Part shown: one piece after another, positions 45,445 through 56,912 of the stretch
Position numbering within the stretch: the first letter of the stretch is position 1
How the letters are laid out: each line of letters starts with the position of its first letter
NCBI GenBank assembly: GCA_036346205.1
Contig: JARFJB010001965.1
Coordinates: forward strand, 4,077,001 to 4,141,000
DNA length: 64,000 bases
Direction: 5' to 3'
Source of the DNA: Vesta saturnalis
Lineage: Eukaryota; Arthropoda; Insecta; Coleoptera; Lampyridae
Program-made: the position numbers and the translations under genes
Notes under the pieces: generated by a model
Database searches by the model: none
Told to the model about the DNA's origin: nothing
The model's input: the letters and a program-made list of their open reading frames with translations, nothing else

Positions 45445-46645
45445 TGAGTGGTTCCAAGTTGACTGCTGGTTCTGTGACTTTTTCAATTTCCTGTTGAGTA
45501 GTAGTTCTCGAGGTCGGTGTATTTAAAGGTCTCAAATGTGACCTATTTCTACGATATTCTCCTTCCTCTACTCGCACTGTATAGTCTTAGTCTGCCCGGT
45601 TAATGACCACTCCAGGTTTCCAATCTCGAATTCCATTTTGTACCAAAATAGGTTGACCTATTTCCAATTTTTCCAAGGGTCTAGTACTACGTCTGTCATA
45701 ATAATTTGTCTGTACCAATTGCTTATGTTTTAAATTGCCTTTCATCCCTTTTACTGGGTGCATAGGTTTTAGGGTTTTATTAGCTATTACTAGTGTTGAT
45801 TTCAGGTATCTGCCCATTAGCAAGCGACATGGACCAGGTAAATCCTGTTTCGGAGTTACATTATACTGTAATAATGCCGCAAAGGGATCTTCATTAGCTC
45901 GACACGCTTTTTCCATTAAACTTTTAACACTTTGGATTGTACGTTCGACCATTCCATTTGAACGAGGGTATTTCGGGCTAGATGTTTTCAGCATAATATC
46001 GTACTTATTTGCAAACTCAGAATTCATATGAGTTAAAAGGAAGACCGTTGTCAGAAAATATCTGCTGAAGAATTCCATTTATGGAAAAAAACGTTTTTTA
46101 GGGCATATATTACGGCCTGACCTGCTTTTTAGATAACTTGTTTACAATAGCGAATTTGCTGTAATAATCAACAATGACAATAAAGTCAATCTGTCGTAAG
46201 GACATTAAATCAACGCCTACCTTCTGTCAAGGCAAGTCGGGAAGTTCATGAAGAGAATTTGATAATGAGTATTGTTGACATATTAAACAACACAACACCA
46301 AGTTTTCAATATCCTGGACATTTTGGGTCAGAAAGTAGATTCACGAGCCAACCATTTATATGAGACTACTCCTTAGTGTGCACGGTGTGTTAATTGTAAA
46401 AACTCACTTTGTAAAGAATCTGGTATAATCAACCTTTGTTGATAAAACAGAACATCTTTATGTATGAAGATGTCGCTTTTGAGAGTCCAAAAGGGTTTGA
46501 CGGAACTTGGAACGCCTGATTTGTGTTTAGGCCAACCGTGCATGGCATAATATTTCACTTTGTGAAGTGTAGGATCCTCTTCTATAGCTTTTTTCAACCT
46601 TTCATCGTTTTCGGAGTTTGTTGAAATTACAGAATAAACCCTCAA
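45445..46645 (-). pseudogene. Gypsy integrase, broken
   Basis: The part at 46645-46373 covers the region before the HHCC zinc domain and ends at the HRAH residues. Degraded frames at 46370-46085 hold the core (IVIVDYYSKF with the first Asp; SDNGLPF with the second). The frame at 46078-45587 has NGMVERTIQSVKSLMEKA with the third catalytic residue, Glu, and KLEIGQPILVQNG, the start of the C-terminal domain, which runs on to about 45450 with the basic R-R-N-R cluster. Stops between the parts make it non-functional. Confidence 0.8.
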
Positions 46646-46696
46646 ATGTTTATCAAGAAAATCTGTATTTACATTATTTTTTAAAGGTTCTCTGGT

Positions 46697-47179
46697 TTAT
46701 GTATCAGCCACGTGCATTAGACTTCCTGGAACATAGGTCATCTCAAAGTCATACCTAAGCACTCGAAATGCTAATCGCTGAATTTTTGGTGATAGTTCAT
46801 CCAATGGTCTTTTGAGGACACCGAGAAGAGGTCGATGATCTGTTTCGATCTTGATTTTGTGCCCAAATGTATAATAATAAAAACGCTCGCAACCATACAC
46901 AACTGCAAGAAGCTCCTTTTCAATATGATTGTACCTTTGTTGGGTTGCTGTGAGAGCTGCAGAAGCATATTTAATTACGCGACCATCTTGGCTGATCATG
47001 GCACCTAGGCCATATGGACTTGCATCAACAGAGAGTGTGATTGCTTTTTTACTATCAAAATAAGCTAGTAGATGTGATAAGTAAGTATATGTGACTAGCT
47101 GTTTTATATTGTCAAACCATTTTGATTCATTAGATGTCCATTGACAATCATTATTCTTACTTAAAAGTTTACTAAACAC
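46697..47179 (-). pseudogene. Gypsy RNase H domain
   Basis: A single open frame holds the RT connection and the RNase H domain: LSVDASPYGLGAMI (first Asp), HIEKELLAVVYGCERFYYY (Glu), and ETDHRPL (Asp). All three metal-binding positions look present. It is the best-kept part of pol, but both flanks are frameshifted. Confidence 0.85.
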
Positions 47180-47880
47180 AGAAGTTTCTGTAGAGATTTG
47201 GAATGAATTTGGTTAAATAGGTAATCATCCCAAGAAATCTCTGTAGCTGTTTGCAGTTTTGAGGATATTTCATATTGGAGATAGCTTGAATCTTTTTCCC
47301 AGCTGCTTCTATACCTTTTGAACTTAAAACATGTCCCACAAAATGAACACGATTCTTACAGAATTGAGACTTTTCCAAATTCAAGGTAAGTCCAGATTTT
47401 GAAATTTTATCTAGCACCGCCCCCAAATTTTGATCGTGCTCCTCCAATGTTTTCCCAAATACCAGGACATCATCAAAATAGGCAATGACGCCTTTCAAAC
47501 CATCTAAAGTTTCACACATAAATCTTTGGAACATTTCTGGCGCTGATGAAACGCCATAAGGTAACCTCAGAAACCTAAATCAACCGAAACAAGTGGCAAT
47601 TGTACAAAGATACGAGCTATCATTATCTAATGGAATTTGAAGGAATGCAGAAGATGCATCCAGTAACGTAAAAAATTTAGAACCCCCAAGTTCACTAAAA
47701 AGAACATCTTGAGTTGGTATATGATAGTTTTCCCGTCGGATATATGTATTCTAAGACCTAGGATCCATACATACATCACCATTGGCCTTAGGAGCTATCA
47801 CAATAGGATGGACCCAATCAGTTGGCTCGTTGACAGGAACAATGATATTTTGCTTGTCCATTTCATAGTTTTTCTTTAAC
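47172..47880 (-). pseudogene. Gypsy reverse transcriptase
   Basis: The finger and palm region (NEPTDWVHPIVIAPKANGDV and the D of LLDASSAF) lies at 47860-47600 with stops. The open frame 47534-47172 has GVIAYFDDVLVFGKTLEEHD, where the catalytic box is YFDD in place of the usual YxDD with I/V/M, and ends with CKQLQRFLGMITYLTKFIPN. At least two stops lie upstream of that frame. Confidence 0.85.
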
Positions 47881-48363
47881 TCTATCTTTCAGGGCTGTTG
47901 GAATTTTTCTAACACCAAAAATTCGGGGTGCAGTATTTTCCTGTAACATAATTTTATAAGTACGATTTACAAGTCCAACACCCGAACACACTTTAGAATG
48001 TTTCGACAATATGTCACGAATAGTATCTAATTCAGTCTTATTGTGGTCAACAATTGAATCACAAGTTTCCACACCCGGGTTTATTATTTTAATTTTTTTT
48101 ACTACACTAAGTCCTAATATTGAACTTGGGAATGTATTCTTTAGAACATGAAATAATATTTTCTTTTGCACCTGATTGAATACACAATTTATATAAATTT
48201 GACCAATTGTTTCAATAACATTACCCGAATATGAAGTTAATTTCGCTCTTGATTCAATTAGTTCATTGTCTGTTATATTCAACTTAGTAAAATCACTGAT
48301 ATTCAAAACAGATACTTGACTACCAGTATCTATTTTGAGATTAACATAACTCCTGATAAGCAA
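47863..48363 (-). pseudogene. Gypsy protease and pol N-terminal region
   Basis: The aspartic protease active site is visible as LKIDTGSQVSVL, followed by a flap-like stretch and ILGLSVVKKIKI near the domain end. The frame differs from gag, consistent with either programmed shifting or decay. It continues into the linker before RT (HSKVCSGVGLVNRTYKIML). Confidence 0.8.
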
Positions 48364-48412
48364 ATTTCTTCAATTCATTCCAGTGAATTCATTTGACTAT
48401 TCACCGACCAAA

Positions 48413-49227
48413 CTATATTATCAGAATGACGTTCTGTGGTTTGTTCGGTGTCACTTTCATTAATTTCATGAATGCTTGTATTATTTTTATAGAATTTTCG
48501 GTAGTTACTTTGCATTTAGAACATACACGATTAAAAGCAGGGCACTTACCTAGTATATGTCCCATACCACACTTCGAACAACTGAAGGGGTTTCCTTGCT
48601 TACTGGTTCCACCACCCGTTTTACTTTTACAAGCTAAACCACTACCCAAGGCACCTTTATTGATAGCATCCACAGAAATGTCATGTGAAATTTGTTTCTG
48701 ATTTTTAATACTTGCTTCCATTGACCTGCATATTGTAATTGCATCAGCTAGACTCAAATCACTGGATTCCAATAACCTGTTTTGAATTCGTGCATCTCTT
48801 ACTCCCAGAACTATTCTGTCACGTATCAAGACAACCTTTTCCTTGAAATCGCAAGAGTTGCCTAGCTCTTTCAGCTTAGTAACAAACTCTTCAATGGCTT
48901 CCCCCTGTAGCTGGTTTCTTTTAAAAAATTTGTAATGTTCAAACACTTGATTTTTCAACGGTTCACAATACTTATCAAATTTTTCCAAAATGACTTTGTG
49001 TGTCCTTATTCTCATTTTCTGCATATTCGAAAGTATTATATATATACGTATTCCTTTATCCCCAGACAACTTAGTAATATATCGATTTTCACTTCATCAC
49101 TTCCGTTTGATTTTCCGCTGGCTAAGATATAAATGTTGTATTTTGTTTCCAGTTTCCAATTAGACGCTACGTTTCCTTTAAACACGAAATTTTCAGGAAC
49201 TCTGCAATTTGACGTCTCTTTTGACAT
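48413..49227 (-). pseudogene. Gypsy gag with two zinc-knuckle pieces
   Basis: The probable start is the ATG at 49227 (MSKETSNC). The capsid-like core reads SDEVKIDILLSCLG, GEAIEEFVTKLKELGNSCDF and RDRIVLGVRDARIQNRLL. The C-terminal part is a nucleocapsid-like segment, CSKCGMGHILGKCPAFNRVC, a CX2CX4HX4C knuckle followed by CSKC. A frameshift near 49050 separates the first 60 codons from the rest. Confidence 0.85.
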
Positions 49228-49320
49228 ACAAAACACGATATTACAGAACAAATCCCGTTAAAAATTGCTATTTTTATTTTTCCTCGCGCGTTACATACAC
49301 ATAACCTAATATTTTTTATC

Positions 49321-49331
49321 GGCTGCCACCA
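49321..49331 (-). promoter_or_regulatory. Putative tRNA primer-binding site of gypsy element
   Basis: Directly inside the LTR end (…AAGACA), the minus strand reads TGGTGGCAGCC. A start with TGG, complementary to the CCA end of a tRNA, right after an LTR ending in CA is the standard arrangement. The tRNA species was not determined. Confidence 0.55.
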
Positions 49332-49576
49332 TGTCTTATTTTACCTTTTCTTGAAATGAGGTAATGTAAGAAGGCTTTTATGAGGTTACGCGTATTAATT
49401 ATTTAGGAAACTGTTTATTACACAACTATCGTTAAAGCTATAAAGGTATAAAAATATATTTTATTCTTACGTCATATATACTACAACGATCTAGAAATCA
49501 ATACCGCTAGAACACTGTTGCCCGATTTACATGTTTATTATTTTTAAATGAATAAGCAGCTATTCAATACATCACA
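49332..49576 (-). repeat. 5' LTR of gypsy element (single copy)
   Basis: About 245 bases, beginning TGTGATGTATTG at 49576 and ending AAGACA at 49332 on the minus strand, so it has the TG...CA ends. It contains TATA-like and AATAAA-like sequence. The limits rest on the flanking primer-binding site and on the resumption of Jockey ORF1 at 49577. No second copy exists at the other end of the element. Confidence 0.55.
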
Positions 49577-49909
49577 TAACTAAAGGGCACACACATCAAA
49601 ACAAAATACGCAGTCAATTCCAATTCACCACACACCAGCAACAACCTATTACCACCAACCAGTTCATCGCAGACAACAGAAGTTATGCTCAGGTGACTAT
49701 AAATAATTTAACTGTAATACTCCTAACTCAACCACCGAAGAACACAGTAACACTACCTTGATAAAATTCCTTGATGAATTTAAATTTATGTTGTTAAAAA
49801 TTATTATTAATTTTATTAAATACATAAATAAAAAGTTTAATCAACTAATGCAACAGAATAGCATGGTGCTAACCATGCTTACAACACTGATCAATAAATT
49901 GACTTCCTA
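49577..49909 (+). pseudogene. Jockey-type ORF1, C-terminal tail
   Basis: After the gypsy insertion the sequence picks up Jockey gag with a K-G block, a Gln/Thr-rich stretch (HTPATTYYHQP-like, with a frameshift), NRSYAQVTIN and then LIKFLDEFKFMLLKIIINFI with NSMVLTMLTTLINKL and a stop near 49908. The helical C-terminus is usual for Jockey ORF1. Together with 44704-45440 it is one gene. Confidence 0.65.
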
Positions 49910-52400
49910 ATGGTTGAATTCCTGGCACTTTGGAATGCAAATGGCGTAGGCCAAAGAAAAGAGGAGATAATACTCTTTTTCAAACAAAATTACATAGACG
50001 TAGTACTCATTAGTGAAACCCATTTCACTGTAGAAAGTTACTTTCGCATACCGTATTATAAACTCTACTATAGCAAACATCCAGACGTCACCGCACATGG
50101 AGGAGCCACAATAACAATTAAGGAATCAATTATACACCACAAGCACTCCAAATATGAAGAACACATTTTTCAAGCTATTTCAGTAACACTAAAAACTCTT
50201 CCGTATGATCTAACCATTTCAGCAGTGTACTGCTCACCTCATCACAACATCAATAAGGAACACTTTCAAACCTTCTTCCAAGCGCTTGGTTCTAATTTTA
50301 TTGCTGGAGGTGACTACAACTTCAAGAATGTACTTTGGGACTCCCGATTAACAACCACGAAAGGTAAAGAACTCAAAGAACATTGCATGAACACAATTAC
50401 TCATTTCTCTCAACGGGTACGCCCACATATTGACCATCCAATCCACATAAAGTACCGGACTTCTTAGACTCTTTTATAACTAAGGGACTATCCACAACAT
50501 ACACAGATATCTTCGCAAGCTGCGATTTAACCTAAGACCATTTTCCGGTAATCGCCGCTATAAGTAAGTCTGTTATCAAGAATGAACCCTCTCCTAAACT
50601 TCATAATTCGCGAACAAATTGGACAGAATACAGACGCATCATAACCGATAGTGTTAACTTAAACGTAAGGTTAAAAGAGCAAGGCGATCTGGAGACAACA
50701 GCCGTATTCATCAATATTCTGCAACAAGCCGCCAAACAAGCTACTCTTCCTCAAGAACCTAAGCAAGTATAAGTAATATTCCCTTAGGAATTAAAAAATT
50801 AGTGGCAGAAAAAAGAAAAGCGAGGGCTACATGGCAACGTAGCCACATACCGACAAAAAGAAATATAATCAATTAGCCAACAAACTGAAACTATAACTGA
50901 AAAAGATGCGAGACACATCATTTCAAGAGTATGTTCGCAATCTTAGTAAGTTTGACCACTCCGTATGGAAGCCCATACGTCACGCCTAGAAACCAATGCT
51001 CTCCTGTCCTCCAATAAGGACGACTGAGCCAACTGTCGGACCATGGGTACGAAGCGACCAAGAGAAGGCTGACCTGTTTGCACAACATCTGTCGACCGTC
51101 TTTACTATGCACGGAATTACCTATTAGCTCCAGTTGAAAGACCAAAATCGCTCACGCCAAATGAAATCCGCAAAAAGATTAGCTCGTTGAACCACAAGAA
51201 GTTACCAGGACTAGACTTGGTAACAGCACAAATGTTGTCCGAACTTCTCAAAAAAGGGATTGTGATGCTGACATATCTCTTCAATGCAGTACTGAGACTG
51301 GGATACTAGCCTAAGCAGCTCAAGCACTCACAAATAATTATGATAGCAAAACCCGACAAAATCCCGACCGACGTCACATCGTATCGCCGAATAAGCTTAT
51401 TACCGGTTTTCTCCAAACTATTTTAAAAGCTTTTGTAACACAGAATCAAAGAGGACCTAGATACAAATGAATGGATCCCACACCATCAATTTGGTTTTCG
51501 CGAAGCACATTCTACGGTGCAACAAATACATCGTATAACCAATGTGGTCAATAAAGCCTGGAAGGAAAGCAATACTGTTCCGCAGTGTTCCTAGATATAA
51601 GCCAAGCGTTTGACAGAGTATGGCACTCGGACCTTCTCTGTAAAATCAAACAGATACTTCCGTCTCGGTATCTTCAACTGTTTAAATCCTAAGGCGGTGT
51701 CCTTTGTCCACTCTTCTTTCTGTTGTACACGTATGATATGCCTACAAAAGCAACTACAACTATCGGTACATTTGCAGACGACACAGCCATTCTTTGAAGC
51801 GACGAAAATTCAGCTATGGCGGCAACCAATCTACAAAACCACTTAACTATACTTCAAGAATAGTTTCACAGATGGTGCATTAAAATCAACGCATCTAAAT
51901 CTGATCATATAACCTTCACTCTTCGAAAAGATATCACACCTACTGTGCATATCAATAATGTGGTAGTACGTCAAACAAATGAAGTAAAGTATCTTGGAGT
52001 TACACTTGACAGCAAAATGACCTGGAAACAAAATATTAAGTAAAAACGACAGCAACTCGACTTGCGAGCTAAAGACTTGACTTGGTTAATAGGTAGACAT
52101 TCGGCAATAAAATACTATATAAAACCATCCTATTAGCACTTTAGACTTATGGAACAGAGCTGCAAGTCAATAATCCAACGCTGCTAATCCAAAATTCTCC
52201 GGATGATGACAAATGTCCTTCGGTACGTTTATAATGAAACTCCTAAAGGTACGATACGTCCAACATGTCATCCATGACCATAGTATTCAGTACCACGCTA
52301 AACTGGAAGTGCATACTAACCCTCTGATGGGTTCCTTAATACTACCAGACCAAAATAGAAGACTCAAACGCCAATGGCCAATTGGTCTAAAATAAAATAA
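49910..52400 (+). pseudogene. Jockey-type ORF2: endonuclease and reverse transcriptase
   Basis: The frame 49910-50467 is the APE-type endonuclease: ALWNANGVGQRKEEI (catalytic Asn), VLISETHFT (Glu), GGDYNFKNVLWDSR (Asp/Asn). Related sequence continues through stops (TDIFASCDLT, DHFPVIAAIS with the catalytic His block). RT follows: VTSYRRISLLPVFSKLF, HQFGFREAHSTVQQIHRI, LDISQAFDKVWH-like sequence in two frames, TFADDTAIL (catalytic FADD), KINASKSDHITF and EVKYLGVTLDSKMTWKQNI. A deletion removes the GVPQGS turn. It is dead at many positions but spans nearly the full length of a Jockey ORF2. Confidence 0.85.
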
Positions 52401-52480
52401 GTTCGTCGATGGACGTTATCTTCTTCATGACATATTGCATTGCATTAAACCATTTGACATTTCAGAGTAATTAACCTACA

Positions 52481-53370
52481 CAACAGATATAAAAATAAAT
52501 TGGTAGAATCAATATAAAGAGAAAATTTCTATTTGAATGGTTTTGAAAAGTGCAATGATAAACATAAACGCTTATATGAAAACCAATACACTGTCTGAAG
52601 GAACGCGTATTCATTACATCTAGCACGGCTTATGAAAGAATATTTACTGAAAAGTTTTGTACATGTAAACCTATACAGAATTTGTTATAAATTATTATAT
52701 ATTCCTTATTGTAAATTGTTTCGACTGCAATGCAAACAATCGACGTATATAATAGGGAGCAGGTAACATCACTTGAATACCATTCCACAATAAATATGCA
52801 TACGTTTTTGTTAAAGAGATAATCATGTTGAAGTATGTGAAATGAATTTTTAAATTACCTGAAAATTTATGAAAAATATTTTATCATAGCGGTTTCAGAT
52901 AAAACTTTGTCGTATACTTTACCACGCACGAGAGGACTCCGATAGAATTATTTCCAATATTGGTATTGTATCCATAACAACTAAGCGTTCAAAAACAAGG
53001 AATTTATACAGGTAAAAATTCAATTTGTGAGCAAAACTGTAAAATTATATTAAATTGGATAGTGTGCTTGACATAAGAATATTGATTTACATTTATGAAA
53101 AACGTCAATGTCGAAAATAGCGATTATTTATTCGTAGCTCCTACTAACTGTTTCAATACGACATTTTCATAATAAAGTGACATTACAAAACTGACTATGG
53201 TTTGTTTTTCTATCACAATCTAGTGTAATTTGCTTTACAAACACAAGTAATCGTTGTCTGAATGTCCAGTACACTATTCTGTGCGAAAAATACAACAAGT
53301 GTAACCATCGTTTTAATAAAAGTTTCTCGTTAAATTGGAGTTATTCATTTCTGTAAGGTTAATAAATTAC
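52481..53370. other. AT-rich DNA, no gene recognised
   Basis: Nothing assignable on either strand between the Jockey 3' end and the next LINE. Confidence 0.45.
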
Positions 53371-53375
53371 ACTAT

Positions 53376-54676
53376 TTTTACATTTACTGAAAATCAATTT
53401 GGGTTTAGATCCGGTAGGTGTACCTCTGATGCAATCTCAACCTTTGTTAACCAGACTCTTGATTACTTCGAAAGAGGTGAACATACACGTGCTATTTTCA
53501 TAGATTTATCAAGGACGTTTGTTAGTGTATCACGTGATATACTAATAACAAAATTAGAAAAAGTGTACAATTTTAATGAGAAAAGTATAGCATTGATAAA
53601 ATCTTATTTATCAAATCGGTATCAATGTGTAAGAATAAACAATGAATATTCAAGTAAACTGCCATTAACTAAAGGTGTACCCCAAGGTAGCATCCCCGGC
53701 CCACTTTTGTTTCTGACATACATTAATGATATGCTTAGTTTCGTATCACAAGGGAATAATTGTCTATTGTACGCAGACGATGCTACATTATTGGTTGGTG
53801 CAAAGAACATTGAGGAAGCTATAAAAGAATATGAACAGTTATTCAGAAGAGCTAATAACTGGTGTCATATTAATCAACTGAACATTAATTTGAATAAAAC
53901 AGAAAAAATGATTTTATCGCTCAGATATCATAACTCACCAAACACTCCTTTTGTAAAGTTTTTAGGTCTTTGCATAGACAAAAAAATTAATTTTTTTCGG
54001 ATCATGCTGACTATATAAGCGCCAAGATTTGTAGTAATGTATACGTTCTAAGACGTTATCAAATAGTGTATCACCTACTGTTTTAAGATCAGCTTATTTT
54101 GCTCTGATTCATTGTCATGTATCTTACTCAATAATTGAATGGGACCATTCTGTTGCTTGGAAAACAATATTTAGCTATCAAAGAAAGGCCGTAAGAATTG
54201 TAGCAAATCATGGTTATAGGGCTGATTGTAAAGAGGCGTACTCTCATTTTCAAATTCTAACTGTACCTTCTATATTTATACTTACCTGTCTCTGTCAGGC
54301 TAAGCGTAATATCTGCAATTATACTTTACAGTCAGATATTCATTTATACAATACTCGTTTTAAAACTAACATCTGTGTTCCATACTGCCGTTTATCTAAA
54401 ACACAGGATGGTTCTGAGTTTTGGATAAAAAAGTTATATAATGCTATCCCGCACTCATTAAGATCTCTTACTTATAATGCTTTCAGAGAAAAAGTCAAAA
54501 GATTTCTTATTAATAATGTGTTTTATTCTTATGAAGAATTTATAAGCTTTGATTTAGATTTAATGCAAACGTAAATGTAAGAACAATAAGTTTTATATAT
54601 TTTGATTAAATGTTTGACGAGTGAATGTACATATTTTGTTACAAAGCATAAATAAATTTATTATTATTATTATAAT
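53376..54676 (+). mobile_element. 5'-truncated CR1/L2-like LINE with TTA-repeat tail
   Basis: The element begins abruptly in the RT domain and ends after a short 3' untranslated region with AAATAAATTTATTATTATTATTATAATC. Microsatellite-like 3' ends of this sort are usual for CR1/L2-type LINEs. Truncation at the 5' side is the normal result of target-primed reverse transcription. Confidence 0.75.
53380..54574 (+). pseudogene. CR1/L2-like LINE reverse transcriptase, C-terminal part
   Basis: The frame 53335-54018 reads ENQFGFRSGRCTSDAIS, AIFIDLSRTFVSVSRDIL (motif A; the usual K-A-F is here R-T-F), GVPQGSIPGPLLFLTYINDM, and LLYADDATLLVGAKN with the catalytic YADD. After one frameshift near 54015 the rest continues to a natural stop at 54572-54574: AYFALIHCHVSYSIIEWDHS, QRKAVRIVANHGYRADCKEA and LYNAIPHSLRSL. 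The last is the conserved C-terminal 'W.LP..ir.' region of CR1-like enzymes. It is one of the better kept LINE genes in the window. Confidence 0.8.
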
Positions 54677-54679
54677 CGA

Positions 54680-54990
54680 TTTCAAAACTGATTAACAAAG
54701 TTCTGAACACATTTAAGAGAACATTAACATTTGAAACAACATTTGCCAGGTGTTAGATGACCTTATGAAGTAATTAAGGATGAACATGAACCAATATTAA
54801 TTTTTGTTGTCACCATCTGTTCCAGCCCTTGAGTCACGAAAAAAAGCAAATTCACGATAAACAGAAGTAAAGTTATTGAAATCTGACCGCATTGTACAGT
54901 GTGTCCCGTTTTGGTTGAAACTGTAGGGTATCTTGTTTGAGAGCAAAGATATAAAGATACGGCTTTCGCGAACCTGTTCTACTTTTTGGA
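54680..54990. other. Short unassigned stretch with possible transposon end
   Basis: Contains GTACAGTGTGTCCCGTTTTG at 54894-54913, similar to Tc1/mariner-type ends, but with no partner found. No gene recognised. Confidence 0.3.
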
Positions 54991-54992
54991 CG

Positions 54993-56912
54993 AAACGTGC
55001 CACAAACAGAATTGTCATAGTCCTATTAGTATTTGAGATACAGGGCGAATTTCAAAATTTGCACATTTTAAGCACCCCTCGTAACTCCTTTGCTTTGTAA
55101 TTTATCGAAATAGTGAAAAGTGGGCTTTATACAGAATTATCCGGAGAATATAGTGGCGTGCATAGTTTTTCCCCACAAACTTAGTTTCTTCGCATTAAAC
55201 CAAAATTTTGTGTTTTTAAATGAAACACCCTGTATATTTTTTATTACGTAATAGAGCTTACTCTCAGCTTTCAAAAAATATGTATTGTGTGGCACTTCTT
55301 TCGCATCATTATTAACCTCAAAAATGAATGTTACGTTAATTTAACATTTTGATGATTTCGATGTTCGAACTTATGATCATTCTGTCTTATACATGCTTCA
55401 CACACTCTTCCAATTCGTTCTATAGCATTAGGCACAATAATAGGGTGGTTTTGTAAAATGTCTGAAAGCTTCTCTAACCGCATTTGTCAAACGTTCAATG
55501 TTATCATGTTGAGTTTGGTATATTTTATTTTGCAAGTAACCCCATAAAAATAAATCTAAGACTGACAAGTCCGGAGACCTAGGAGGCCATCTTATCGCCC
55601 CATTAGTGCCAATCCATCTATTACCAAAATTGTTTTACAAAAACGGATTTGCGCATTGTGAGATGGGACCCCATCCTGTTGGAAATGAATTTGGTTCAAG
55701 CGAGCTAAAGGAATGTCATCTAATAATTCAAGCACAAACATTTCTAAAATGTCCAAATATCTAGGAGCGGATAAGTTCCCTTTGAAAATGTAAAATTTCA
55801 TTTTTGTTCCAAATATAAAGCAGGAAACGTTTAGTCCAAATCGTCTTTGTTGCAAATATAAAGCAGGAAACGTTTAGTCTAAATCGTCTTTGTTGTCTTT
55901 GGGAGAATATTTGGTGTTTGGTACTATATTTAACATGTTTAAGTACCAATTGCAAAATATTAACCTACGTTCAGCGTCGCCAGGATGTAGATGTTGAACA
56001 AGCCTAAATTTATATGGTTTATATATACTACTTTCTATAGTTCTGCAAGAACTTATAGGATTACGCTCCACACTGGCTAAAACGGTAACCTTATGATTCT
56101 CTCGATTTTTTTAATTATATTTTTTTGACCTGGGTTTAGAAAATGATACATAATTAATTAAATTTCTTTTTAATCTATAAAACGTGATTTTACTAGGTTG
56201 TCTCCGTTCTGGAAACCTATATAGATGTAAAGTTACTTAATTATAAAAATTAATACCCTATTAAAATACAAATTTATTGCTGCGTCGGCATTAATATTTT
56301 TTTATGAAGCTGTAAGATGCATTTTACCCAATTAAAACAAAATTTGCCAGTTTGAATATGTTTCAAAAACTATTGTACCTAGTTTGCATAATTGTTTGTT
56401 ATTATTTTTGCGTAAAAGTCCTTAAATGTATTATAATCGGGTATTTAAATATTTATAATTATAATAAAGCAGTAAGAATCTAGTAGCCCTTTTTCAATAC
56501 TCAAATATGTTTTGGACGTTCAAGAAAATACGCGCTTATACTTAGTTTATATATTTCATGGCCAACTATATCATCAAAGTGTTAAATTAACGTAACATTC
56601 ATTTTTGACGTTAGTAATGCAATATATATTTTTTGAAAGCTGAGAGTAAGTTCTATTATATAAAAAAAACATACATGGTATTCCATTAAAAAAAAAACTT
56701 TGGTTTATTGCGAAGAAACTGACTTTTTGTGTATGCACGCCACTAAATTCTACGGAAAATTCTGTATAAAACCCACTTTTCACCATTTCGATCAATTACA
56801 AGGCAAAACAGTTACGAGGGGTGCTTAAAATTTGCAAATTTAGAATTTCGCCCTGTATCTGAAATACTAATAGGATTACGTCAATTCTGTTTGTGGCATC
56901 TTTCGTTTCACG
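54993..56912 (-). mobile_element. Tc1/mariner-like element with ~350-bp TIRs
   Basis: Left arm about 54993-55355 and right arm about 56575-56912 are inverted copies: GCCACAAACAGAATTG, TCCTATTAGTATTTGAGATA with CAGGGCGAA, AGCACCCCTCGTAACT, GTGGCGTGCAT, TAGTTTCTTCGC, CTTACTCTCAGCTTTCAAAA, and CATTTTTGA with GTTACGTTAATTTAAC. The transposase lies between the arms on the minus strand. At the right end the element touches a second Tc1 transposase, whose coding starts within or next to this arm. Confidence 0.8.
55320..56225 (-). pseudogene. Tc1/mariner transposase with internal duplication
   Basis: N-terminal pieces RFPERRQPSKITFYRL and SSCRTIESSIYKPYKFRLVQ give the DNA-binding part, then HLHPGDAERRLIFCNWYLNM. 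The first catalytic block is deleted. Next comes FGLNVSCFIFGTKMKFYIFK, APRYLDILEMFVLELLDDIP and QIHFQQDGVPSHN with the second Asp. RWPPRSPDLSVLDLFLWGY follows in another frame near 55560. A 43-base unit starting AAATATAAAGCAGGAAACG is tandemly duplicated at 55811 and 55854, adding a frameshift. Confidence 0.8.

Larger units (their letters stand above)
45445..49576 (-). mobile_element. Gypsy-type LTR element with only its 5' LTR
   Basis: On the minus strand the order is 5' LTR (49576-49332), primer-binding site, gag, protease, RT, RNase H, integrase, as in Ty3/gypsy elements. The element ends at 45445 directly behind the integrase C-terminal coding, with no 3' LTR or polypurine tract. Flanks TAAT and TAAC look like a 4-bp target duplication. 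It carries stops and frameshifts in every gene. No envelope-like gene is present. Confidence 0.8.
44570..52480 (+). mobile_element. Jockey-clade LINE split by a gypsy element
   Basis: ORF1 begins at 44704, is interrupted at 45444 by the gypsy element (45445-49576), and resumes at 49577 with the ORF1 tail, followed by ORF2 (endonuclease and RT) from 49910 to about 52400. The ORF1 sequence on the two sides joins within one zinc-knuckle motif, with TAAT at 45441-45444 and TAAC at 49577-49580 as a probable target duplication. The 5' limit is approximate and the 3' limit is set where coding ends; no clear poly-A was seen. Confidence 0.8.

Noticed and set aside
48393..48701. 102-codon plus-strand frame over the gypsy gag
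   Set aside because: Lies antisense to the clearly recognised gag zinc-knuckle region.
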